Of a DNA stretch of 64,000 nucleotides, positions 36,633 through 46,934 are shown piece after piece; positions within the stretch are counted from its first letter, which is position 1; every line of letters begins with the position of its first letter. Below the pieces are notes generated by a model that did not search any database, was not told the origin of the DNA, and saw nothing but the letters and a program-made list of their open reading frames with translations. Made by a program: the position numbers and the translations under genes. Origin of the DNA: Globodera rostochiensis (lineage: Eukaryota > Nematoda > Chromadorea > Rhabditida > Heteroderidae); assembly GCA_018350325.1 (NCBI GenBank), contig JAEVLN010000014.1, forward strand, positions 1,328,001 to 1,392,000. The letters are read 5' to 3'.

Positions 36633-36899
36633 CCCCCCCCCCTTTCCCCCCCCCCCCCTCCCCCCCCCCCCCTCCCCCCCCCCTCCCCCCCCCTTTCCCC
36701 CCCCCCCCCCTTTCCCCCCCCCCCTCCCCCCCCCCTTTCCCCCCCCCCCTTTCCCCCCCCCCCTCCCCCCCCCCCCCCCCTCCCCCCCCCCTCCCCCCCC
36801 CCTTTCCCCCCCCCCCTTTCCCCCCCCCCCTCCCCCCCCCCTTTCCCCCCCCCCTTTCCCCCCCCCCCCCCCTCCCCCCCCCCCTCCCCCCCCCCCTTT
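36633..36899 (+). repeat. 267-nt pure C/T tract
   Basis: The plus strand is only C and T here: blocks of 8-16 C separated by T or TTT. The minus strand is the matching purine tract. It is a mirror-like oligopyrimidine sequence, of the kind known to form triplex or G-quadruplex structures. It contains no stop in any frame on either strand, which explains three overlapping proline-rich frames. Confidence 0.95.
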
Positions 36900-39388
36900 C
36901 CTTTCATCTGTTGACAGTCCCCGCCGGCGGTTTCCGGCGAGATTTGGTCATTCGCTTCGGGTTGTTGATGAATGAATGAATGTCTGAAACGGACTCGACT
37001 TCGAATTGAACACAAATCAAAGAAAAAGAGCATTTGCGCGGAGGGAATTTGGGCAGCAGATAAAAGGTTGGTAGCGATTTTCGCGTCGAATAGCCCCCGG
37101 GGCGACGGGCAGAGGCCATAAAGTCACTGTGTTTCATGGACAGAAGAGACAACCTCAGCAGCCTTTGGAGGCGAATCTTTCCTCGCATGAGCACAGACTC
37201 AGCTTCTGCTCGCCGATGTGCAGAGACTGTTTGAATTGACAAAGAAGCGGGGGTTTTGGGGGTTGGGGGAAGGATGGCAGATGGGCGGGTGATGGCACAG
37301 TTTTTGATGGGAGGGGAGGGGGAGGGGGGGGGGGGCGGTGGACGGCAGATGTGGGCAAAAAAGGGAGTTTTTGGGGGGGGGGGATGAAAGAAGGATTGCG
37401 GTGGTCGGGAAAGTTTGGAGAGGGATTTTGGACGGGTACATGCATTGAATGGCCCCGATTTGGAGAGCAACAGCCAACCAACCCAACCAACATCTGTCCC
37501 CCCCCCCGGGGGGCCGCGCGAGATTGATGGGATGGATGTCGACTAAATTGGGAGAAACTTCCAATTTGGGTCAAAATTGGTTGGGGACGATTTTGTTAGC
37601 ATTAAGAAGAAGCTAAGGTTACCTTTTGCCTCACCCCCAACATTTTCGTTTTAATTCCATCCCCCCGGGGGTTATTCTTCGCCGCCAATTTTGCCATTAT
37701 TCCCCGCCAATTACTTCACTTCCCACCGAATTCCCCAAAATTTGTGTGAATAATGCGCACGGCCAATTTTCGGGCCCACTTGGCCAATTCCTCCGCCGCC
37801 ATCTGCGAATTTAAATATTAATAATTCGTTGCGGCTGCCCGACGGATGGAAATTAAAGCGAAGAGCACAAAAAATGGTGGACAATTCGAAAATACCGTAG
37901 CACAGAGATTCGGGGGAAAAAAAGAGAAAATTTCCATTTTAAACCCAAAAAGTGCAGAAAAAATAAATTCTGACCAAAATCGCTTCCTTTCCCAACTGTT
38001 TGTCCAAACAGAAGGAAATATTGTCCCGGGGGGGGGGATGGGGGAGGGCACTAATTTGGCACACACCTGGCACCCCCCGAGGGGCGATAATCCCTCCCCA
38101 ACTCGGCACAATGAACGGACCGACGCAAATGTCCGTCCGTTTGAGAGAGAATTGAGCCCGGCCAACTTTGGCCAACGCTTCGGAATAAAACTGTCCGATC
38201 AATTGGCACTTTTGGGCCAATTGAACGAACCGAAAGCATTCGGGAAAGGCACGGCATTTCTATTCCGGACAGAACAAATTGTTGGGGCGAAAAGACTCAA
38301 AGCACCGACAAAAAGAGAAATTCGGTAAAATCCTAAAATTTACCCTTTCAGTGGGATAGGTAAGTACAGTAGTGAAAATCTTCTGTTTTCAACCAAATCC
38401 AATTGTCCACAAAGTGTGCCAACTCTCTGTGCCGGCACTTAACAGTGCCGGGGGGGGGGGAGGGAGGGGGGAGGAAGTGCCGACTTGGGTTGCATTCCGC
38501 GATTCAGTCGGCAATGAACGGGTTGGGTCGGAGGTTGTGGGGGAGGGGGGGGGGGGAGGGCATCCATTGGAAGGCTTGGGTGAGGGGCGGCATGGACAAG
38601 CCCAAATTGACGCGGGAAAGTAAGTGGGAGAAAGTTGAGACGGGGAGGGGGAGGGGGGGGGGAGGAGAGGGGAAGGAATTCGAAATTGGGGAAATGGGCA
38701 ATAAGAAAATGGGGGAAGACTTTGTCATCACCGAAAAGGGCACTCTTTCGGATGGCATCGAATTTCGCATCCGCCACGAGGATGGGAGGACATTGGCAGA
38801 TGGGATGTGAGGAAGGGACTTTTTGGCACATCGGAAAGTGCCAAACATTGGACAACTTTTGGGGGAGGGGGGGAGTGATAGCAAACATTGGCAAGCCCCC
38901 GAGGACACAAAGTGCGTTTTGCTCGAAAGTGAAGTTGAATTACGAAATTGCCGTCGGATACTCCGAATGGCCAATTATAAATATTTGGGGAGACAATGGA
39001 CGGCGGCTAAGCGAGGCTGATCCCCCAAGAGCAACAACAACAACAACAACAAGTTCATAACCACCTCCACCAAAGCCAAGGCCCAAAAGAGACCCCCGCG
39101 GGACAATGGAATAAGAAAAGGATGGGCCAAAATGGGAGGGTATTGTGCGGGGAGGGGCTGGGGGAGGGGGGGGGGGCATTTGCGCAAATAGAGGGGGGGG
39201 GGGGGGGGAATTGGGAGGGATGAGTTGGGGGAAGCCGCCGGAGGGGAGGCCAAAAGGATGTTGTTTTGCAATACACGCCCCTTCCTGGAGCATTTGAGTC
39301 GGCTTTTGTCGGATATTTGGGCCAAATTGTACGATTTCCAACGGAGGATGGACGAGTGAGTGGATGGGACGAATGGGCGGTCGGATGA

Positions 39389-39494
39389 TGAAGAAGGATG
39401 AAGGGGAAGGAAGGATGAAGGATGAAGGGGAAGGAAGGATGAAGGATGAAGAGGGAAGAAGGGGGAAGGAAGGATGAAGGGGAAGAAGGATGAA
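39389..39494 (+). repeat. Purine-rich GGATGAA/GGGGAAGGAA repeat
   Basis: Imperfect tandem units built of GGATGAA and GGGAAGGAA, almost pure A/G with a T in each GATG. Probably microsatellite expansion in non-coding DNA. Confidence 0.8.
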
Positions 39495-41375
39495 CGGGAC
39501 GTTCTTTTTCTGATGAGTCGGAAGAATGTGTTGGCCGTTAGCAGTGGAAGAAATGAGTTCGTCCTTTCTCCATCTTTCATCACTTCCACACCATCGGAAG
39601 TTCCTCCTCCGCCCCCTCCGAGTTGCCGGCCGATAGATCACTTTGCGTTGACTCACTCCCCCCCCCCCCCTCCCCCCCCCCCCACCGGTTGAAAGGTGAA
39701 CAACAGACACACATCGATGGGACCATAAATGGCATACGTCGGGGGGGAGGAGGGGGAAAGAAAATTTGCTTCACCGGCGGAAGAAATGTCAATGGACTCC
39801 GTTTTGGTGTGGGGGGGGGCGAAGGATGAGGTGGGGTGGGGCGGTGAGTGTATTGAGTGAGTGTAATCCGAATCGGTCGATTCGGCCATTCATTTGGCCA
39901 ACTTTGGAGGATCACCAGTCGATGCGCACACAGCTGGCCAAACCAGACGACGGTAATTTGGGGGGACTCAAAGTGACCAAACCGCAAAAGGTTTTGTACA
40001 TTCGCTTTTATACGTTTTATTGTGTGAATGCCTAAACTTTTTGGCCTGCTTTTGATGTTCATGGGAAGAAAAATTAATTTTGACGGCGGATGTGCAAAAG
40101 AGTTGAGAATGGTGTCAGAAGCATAAGGCGGGGGGGAGGGGGGGGGGGGGGGAACTTTTACGGCGCCCGACGCCGGAGGGAATTAGGGTCGATTCATTTG
40201 GCCAAAACTCCGCGACGATTGGCCACGAAAAAGGGCAATTAAGGCGCATTTTGTTGGAATATTCATGCGGCCGAAGAAGGCAGAAGGTGGGCCTTTTGGT
40301 GGATGGAGTAAATTGGGAGGAAGGAAAGTTGGCCATGACTCCCCCCCGGCGTCCAATCAATGCTCGCGTCGATCGATTGACAGAAAAGTGCCACAAAAGT
40401 GGGGGCGGGCAAAGTTGGCTCGATCCATCCGGCACTAATTTGTAAGTAAATGCATTCCATCAATCCAACCAAAGTTTCTGCACAAAACGTCACCAAATCT
40501 TTTTGTTCTTCAACGAACGCATCGCATCGTTCGACAAACGAATAGCATAAGCAGCCAATGTTTTATTCCGTCTTCGTTCGTTTTTTTGTGTCCCCCCGCC
40601 CCCCACAAGTTCAAAACGTACACCAAACAAATGTGTCTAAAATGCTGTTTATTTATTGTTTTATTGCGCGAATTGTCATCGCTTTGAGTAGTGAAGGAGA
40701 GAGAAAAAGAGAGAGAGATAATGTCAAATAATTGTAACTTTCCGCCGCCCCCTCAAATCCGTCAAACTTTCGCCGTGGGGGGGGGGGGGGGGGAATGAGT
40801 GAAGCGTCAAATAAATCAGCGGGAGAAACAAACGGAAGATGGGCACAGAACAAAACAAATTTAGGTAAATCGGAGGAGTGACTACAATTCTAACAATGTT
40901 TAAGTGTATGTCCATTACATTATCTATAAAATAATAAAAATATTTGTGGCATAATAACGATGACGACAGACAAAACAGCGACACTTTTGGGAGGGGGGAC
41001 AGACAAATGCAAACGAAAATAATAAACGTCGTCCCCTAAAACAAATAAACAAATAATATAATAAGCGTATTTAATTATGTTAATTAATGTCGTGGCATCG
41101 TCCGTCGAATTGGTCAAAGGGAAGGGGGCAGCGGCGCGTTTCTTCCAACTCTCTTTGATGAACGGCGTGTGCACGTCCGTCACGCGGCTCCGTAAGGGTT
41201 TCCGGAGCTCAAAGACGGATAAACTAAATGGAAAAGCCGATTTGGACAATTTGTCACTCTCCCCCAAATCGCCAAAATTGCTTAAGAAAGAAATTAGAGG
41301 CGTTTTAAGGGGGGGGGGGGATTTTGTGTCGCTTTAAATGCCAAAAGGGGGCGGACGATGGAACGTTGTGCCAAA

Positions 41376-44300
41376 TCAACAAAAACCTCCAAACGGCGTC
41401 TGATTTTGTGCCGATGAATGCCAATGCTGTGCCGTCGGCTGCTGCATTTGGCCGCCTCCCTGCGAAACTCCGAATTGGCCGACCATCGCCGACACGGCGT
41501 CCAATTCCCTGCCGTTGACTCTCCCCGTCGCCCCGTTGTTCATCGACGGCGCAGGCCATTGCGGCGCGAACTGACCGGCACCCCCACGATTTTGGTGCTC
41601 CATGTTCTGTTGCAGTGCCGACGGCGTCGAATAACTCCCGTCGGTGCCCGCTTTAGAGTCAAATTTTAGCATTTTGAAATTATTTTCCGCTAATTTTTAA
41701 ATTTAGTTTTATAGGCCTTTGTTGTGTTTGACTAGAATTTATGAAAATAACACAAAAACTCACAAAACGGAGTCTGTGAGTATATTCCGAATCCGGCCGC
41801 CGTGTGCTGCTGCGGCAGGGCGGGCGGTGGCCAAAATGTGCCGTTACCGCCGACGGAATTTGCGGCATACTGGGTGTGCGTGCCCCCGTAAGGGACGCCT
41901 CCAAATGCCTGCGGCGTGGACGGTGCCCCGAAGGGATTGTTAACTGTTGGAGGGGCCATCGGCGGCTGAGGGGCGAACGGCGGCGGGTGGGAGGCGCCGC
42001 CGGGGAGGAAGGGATTGGGCGCCACGGAAGACGCGGCGCCAAACGGAAGCGCTGAAAGGGAATTCACAAAAATAGACCGAATTAATGTGAAAAAGGTTTG
42101 AGATTATTCTTTACCCAATTTTTGATTTGCAATGATGCCTTTATTGAGTGCCATTTTCAAAATTTCTTCAGTGTAACAACAAAACATTTATTATATGAAA
42201 GTTTTAATCATTTTCAAAAAACAGCGATCAAATACTAAAATTGTGATCACTTTTTTTTGGATCAATCTTTGTTAATTTGGATATGCAATGTTTTTAAAAA
42301 AATTTTAAATAAAAAATAAAATGCCCCATGGCGGGCTCGAACCGCCGACTTCTGCATTACCTACAGAACTTATAAGTACAGCGCTCTAACCGACTGAGCT
42401 AATGGGGCACAAGAGCAACGCATTTTCGTAGAGCATTTGACTCGTCACAAAAGCTTTTGTTTGTTCATTTGCCACAGCCAACAATTGAATCAACAAAATT
42501 CAAAAAAGAGGGAATCCTCGCCCATTTAATTGCCTTGTTGGGCCGATCGGCTGTTGAGTTCGGCCACAATGGCAAAAGGATTTGTCGGCTCCATTTGGCC
42601 GACAGCGGCGGCATTCGAATTTTTGGGCGGCGTGTCGAAGCACAAAAGGTCGGACGCCGGCGGGGCGAAAGGATTTGTGGAGGGCGGCGGGAGGACGGAA
42701 AGGGCGCCGGAGGACGACGGACCGGACGAAGTTGGAGGAACTGCAGCAAAAGAAATTGGAGACGGACTTAATTAGTTATTAAACAAGAACATATTTAATT
42801 GGCTTTTTTGAAGATGGCCAAGTGTGTGCCGATCGCACTTTTTGGCCAAGTTTGGGTACCTCCAGCAGGCTGCTGTTGGAGTTGGCGTCGGCGCTGCTCT
42901 TCAAATTGGCGCAGGCGCTCCTTTTCCTCCTCCAAATAACGCTGTTTAGCCATGTCATCGACGCTATAGTTTGGCTGGAACAATTGTTCTTGGCAAACGG
43001 AGTGAATTTGTTGGGACACCATCTGAAGAAGTTTATACAAATTATCGCGAAGCGGGCGGCAAGGACATAGGTTTGACAAAAATATGGAGCAACAAATACA
43101 AATTTATTAATTTTAAAATACAATTAAAAATGTACGCTGATTTTGGCGATTTTTTATTTGGAAGAATCGAAATGCGGAATTTAACCTGTTGAACGGATTG
43201 TGCTTGTGCTGATGAGACGGGGCCCCGGCCGCCTTCCATGGCGAAGAGGTGGGACTCCAACGCCTCCAAAAGGGAGGCGGGTGCCCGGGTCAGGTCGGGT
43301 ACCTCGCCACGGTCGATGCCAACGGACTCCGCGATGGCCAGAAAAGCGGAAACGCGATCAAGACGAGCCTAACAAAACGTTTTGAATCGAAGATTTTTCG
43401 CTTTTTACTTCAGATCATTCCAAAAAGTACAAAACTTACCAAAAACGCTTTGTACTGGTCCAACGCCTCACGACACTGTTTTTTGTTCATGTCGAAAAAT
43501 TTTTCCAGCAAGTTGATGACGCCGTCGTTGTAGCAGGCGAACAGTCGGATCAAGTCGCGGAAGAGCAAAATGAAGGAGCAGTTGATCACTCCGTTGTTCA
43601 ACTCCGAGCTGTTCACCTGAACAACAGCCAAAACATCGGCGGATAATTGCACAAAAAATTGCCTGAAAGTCGAGCAAAGCGTCAATTTGTGCCTGCAGAA
43701 TTGGCATCGTTTTCAGCAACTGAAACAAAATTCATTTTGATTTTCATCTTTTCGATTTTAGCGAATAACGAACAACAACAAAAAACAATCGAGCCATGTA
43801 AGAAATGGCTTTGATTTTTAGGCCAAATTCATTATGTTTTTTGATCAAAAGAATAACATCAAATTTTTTGGGAATTTTAACAAATTTTTTTATTAAGAAA
43901 TCAATTGAAAAAGTGCCGTGTCGTCGACTGATCGGGCCAATGCCTTACTTTGTCCGTGTGGAGGGTGCGCAGCATTCCGTCGTCTCTCCCCCGCTTCACC
44001 TTGCAGAAGTCAAAGGCGCACAGCCGGTAGGTGTGGATCTTCTCCGACACGTACTTTCCGTAGCGGCGGACATGCGTGGACATGTCGTAGCCTGTTTGGA
44101 CGACTTTTTTGCACAAAATTTTATAAAAATAGGCAAAAACCGGCGGCGATGGCACCGTTCTGAAGGTTGGACTTGTCCACAAAGTTGACCAAATTAAATG
44201 TGGTGTTGCAGGAGGCCAAATATTGGGAGAAACGCTTGAGAAGGCGAGGAATTACTTTAAAAAAATTGTCAAAAAGAAAGCTGAAATAGGCGAAATTTTT

Positions 44301-45023
44301 TCTTCACTTCTTGGGGGAAGAAGCGGTGGTGCCGAGAGAAACTTTTAAAGTTATTTAACGATATTTGTTTTAAAAAAACTATGGTTTTTTTCTCAAAAAA
44401 TATTTCGAAAAACGCGCCTGCTTTGCTGTCAAAATGAGCAAAACCTCGTTGCCGTAGCACATCAAATTGTGGATGGTGATCAACGCTTTGTAGACGACCA
44501 CCCAATTCGGGTTTTGGGTACGTTCAATCAGCAAATTGGCCATCGACGGGATGGACACGTTCGGTTCATTCGTACAATGGAGCAAATCTTTAAATAAAAA
44601 ACAAATTTTTGCATGAAATTTGACACTGACAGTCCAAATGTTTCTTTTTCGGCGCCATCAGCTCCTCGGTGGTCGCCTTGCAAATGGTTTTGCCCAACTG
44701 AGAGCCGGCCAGCGAATGTTTGGCCGCGTTGAATCGATCTGAATAAATGCGCGAAGAATGAATTGTTTTGGTGGGGATTTAATTAGAAAATAATAATAAC
44801 AATTAAATATTTGTAATTAAACAAAAGGGAAAATAGGCCCCTATCTCAATCATTTTTTGTGGTAAATTATTTGACTAAAGAAAGTGTCGTCTACCAACAG
44901 AAAGCAACAAAAATGTGTGGAGCCTAAAAACTAAAACCTTTTGGCAATAAACGAATAATGTGCACTTAATTAAATATTAAAAAAAAGACCTGTGATGGTC
45001 TGACCGCCGGAAGTGAAGGGCAT
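41376..45023 (-). CDS. unc-11: Clathrin assembly protein AP180/CALM homologue
   Basis: Endocytic adaptor that binds PI(4,5)P2 and clathrin and sorts synaptobrevin. ATG at 45023 gives [24 protein letters not shown]. The ANTH domain follows: [20 protein letters not shown] holds the Lys/His PIP2 site, then [68 protein letters not shown] and [20 protein letters not shown]. After it come [13 protein letters not shown], a charged helix ([18 protein letters not shown]), and an exon with two NPF motifs ending SAQQGN-stop at 42526. Downstream exons (42170-41376) encode another NPF-rich tail ([30 protein letters not shown]). I take them as an alternative C-terminus, but they could be a separate gene. 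NPF motifs bind EH domains. The ANTH part is certain. Confidence 0.88.
42322..42408 (-). tRNA. trnI-UAU: tRNA-Ile(UAU) with a 13-nt intron
   Basis: Read on minus from 42408. The acceptor stem GCCCCAT pairs with ATGGGGC, then discriminator A at 42322. The D arm is GCTC-AGTCGGTTA-GAGC. The anticodon stem CTGTA pairs with TGCAG, with loop C-T-TAT-A and the intron AGTTCTGTAGGTA inserted after position 37. The T arm is GGCGG-TTCGAGC-CCGCC. Without the intron the tRNA is 74 nt. Box A (TAGCTCAGTCGG) and box B (GGTTCGAGCCC) fit RNA polymerase III promoters. Anticodon UAU reads AUA isoleucine codons. tRNA-Ile(UAU) commonly carries an intron in eukaryotes. The gene lies between AP180 exons in the same orientation. 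Confidence 0.95.
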
Positions 45024-46934
45024 TGTGGAATGGGCAATCTTTTCTAAGGTTTGCATTGCAAAGGACGGCCAGAAGAGAGAAATTAAATTAAGTAATTAAA
45101 GTTTATGTAAATGCCATGCGCATTAAAAATCAGAATTTTGCTTAAAAGGTCAAAATTGGCATTGTGTTTTTAACTAATTAAAATTAGTAATTTGAATCAT
45201 AAACAAATGGATTCCAGACAATAAAAAGAAGGCGAAATGATGACAATGAAACAAGAAAGAAAACGGAGGAATAAAAGGGGAAAGGATTGATTGGATGGAT
45301 TTGGGGGGACAAATGAGTTTCGGTTGGGGGGGGGGGGGCGGGGGGTGCGTTGGGAATGTCCGAAAATGTTATAACAACCAGTCCCCCCCCCGGCGACGAA
45401 GAAGAGTGAGTGCCTGCCGCTCGAGACGATAAGCGGGAGCCGGCCGGCCGAAATGTTGGGGGGGGGGGGATGATCGATGGATGGATGGATTTGGTGAAAG
45501 GGGACGGAATAAAATAAGTCCGATTGGTGTGAAGATTGTGCTGCTTCAAAAATTAGGGACTTCAAATTGGCGGAGTAATCAATCGGCGGGTGAAAGAATG
45601 GAGCCCATTCATTGGAAGTGACGGGGACACGGACTGCTGGCAGGGGGAAACGAAACGGACACGTGTGCGTGTCCTCCATGTCCGTGTCCATGTCCATGTC
45701 CAGTCATGTCGGGTTAACCGCGAGCAATACCCAAAATTTATGGGGGGGGGGGGGGGGCAAAGCAAAAAGTATCATAAATATTATTCGGAAAAAGAATGTA
45801 CGTGCATTTTGGTAGAACGGCCGTGGGGTGAGTGATTCCGCCAAACAATTTACTTCCAAAATCGCTTCGACTGACATTTATTTGCCCCGCAAATGCAAAA
45901 TAAACAAAAAAATATGTCAATGGTATTTGGCCAAATTGGCCCAACTCCGACGAAGTCGATATTCTCTCTGACATTTAATGTGCCAAAAGACGGGCGGGCG
46001 GTCGGATAAAATTTGAGCCATTCTTTGGGGGGGGGGGGACTTTTGCGACACCGGCGGCGAAGACGAAGGCCCTCACAACAAATCCAACGGGGTTGGCGGC
46101 GGGGGCATTTATTCTCCGTGCCAAAGGAAACTTTCCCTTTCTCTCTCTTTACGTTTCTTTCATTTTTTGCCATTTGCCCGTTTTGCCCTTAAAAGTGAAG
46201 GAAATGGGGGGGGGGCCTCAAAGGATTTGTGCCGTTTTGCGTTCGTTCCCCCCCCCCCCCCCATTTTTTGAGTCATTGGCATTCAACCGACGGACAGAGC
46301 GAAATGATGGAAATGAATGCGTAAAATATATGTATAAGGGAAAGCCGAAACATGCCAAAAGGAGGCGGAAAAAGGGAAAATGCCAAAAGTGGCGTAAAAA
46401 AGAGAGAGAGAAAGAGAAAAAGGAGTGCGAATCGATGCCCGCCCCCCCCCCCCCGAGGCGCCAAAGTCCGTCCATAGACGAGAAATGGCGGGAATTGGAA
46501 AGGCTAACAAAAGGACAAATTTTATTCGACATGAAAACAATGGCATAGAATCTTTACCGGGTAGGCTATACATATCGGAGGAAATGAATGGGCCGGGCAA
46601 ATCGGACAGATAAAATGATCAGAAAAAGACGTTCAACTATTTGACAAATTTGGATAGACTGACTGGTCTTATGCTCGAGAGTCTTTTTGTTCTTGTGTCG
46701 AGAATGTCAGTAAATTCTAGTCCCCTAAACATAATAATTTAAATACAAAATGGAAATATTGAGGAAATGGTTAAAAACATTAACATAAATCGGTTGCGAC
46801 GAATGTGGAGGCGTTGGCACAGAGAGAAAGCCCCGGAGATTCCCAAAATCCAATCGTTTGACCATTCCGAACCATTCGGCGGAAGCCCTCTGTCTCTGTG
46901 CGTTTTGCTTCCGTCTGCTGATCAATTTCTCCGA
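45024..46934. other. Intergenic, no gene seen
   Basis: 1.9 kb between AP180 (start at 45023) and the end of the peroxidase gene, both on minus; the AP180 promoter should be here. Contents: G runs near 45327-45341, 45459-45470, 45741-45757 and 46027-46038, and a TGTCCA/TGTCCG repeat at about 45670-45705. Short proline- or serine-rich frames come from the runs. Confidence 0.5.

Larger units (their letters stand above)
35201..41375. other. 6-kb low-complexity region without recognisable gene
   Basis: No exon with splice support and family resemblance was found. It is filled with poly-G/poly-C runs, a 267-nt pyrimidine tract (36633-36899), purine tracts (39389-39494 and others) and G-rich DNA. 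Long proline-, serine- or glycine-rich open frames on both strands are explained by the runs. Because the first exon seen of the MYT1-like gene starts with an acceptor, part of this region is probably its 5' intron and promoter. Confidence 0.55.

Noticed and set aside
36397..37033. Long proline- and glycine-rich open frames on both strands
   Set aside because: They come from a pure C/T tract that has no stops in any frame; no splice support or family resemblance.
37846..38328. 160-codon plus-strand frame in the gene desert
   Set aside because: No splice sites that extend it, no recognisable motif, and dense overlap with equally long frames on the other strand.
39474..40062. Overlapping frames around 39.5-40.0 kb rich in Pro/Ser
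   Set aside because: Explained by C/G runs and purine repeats; no consistent exon structure.
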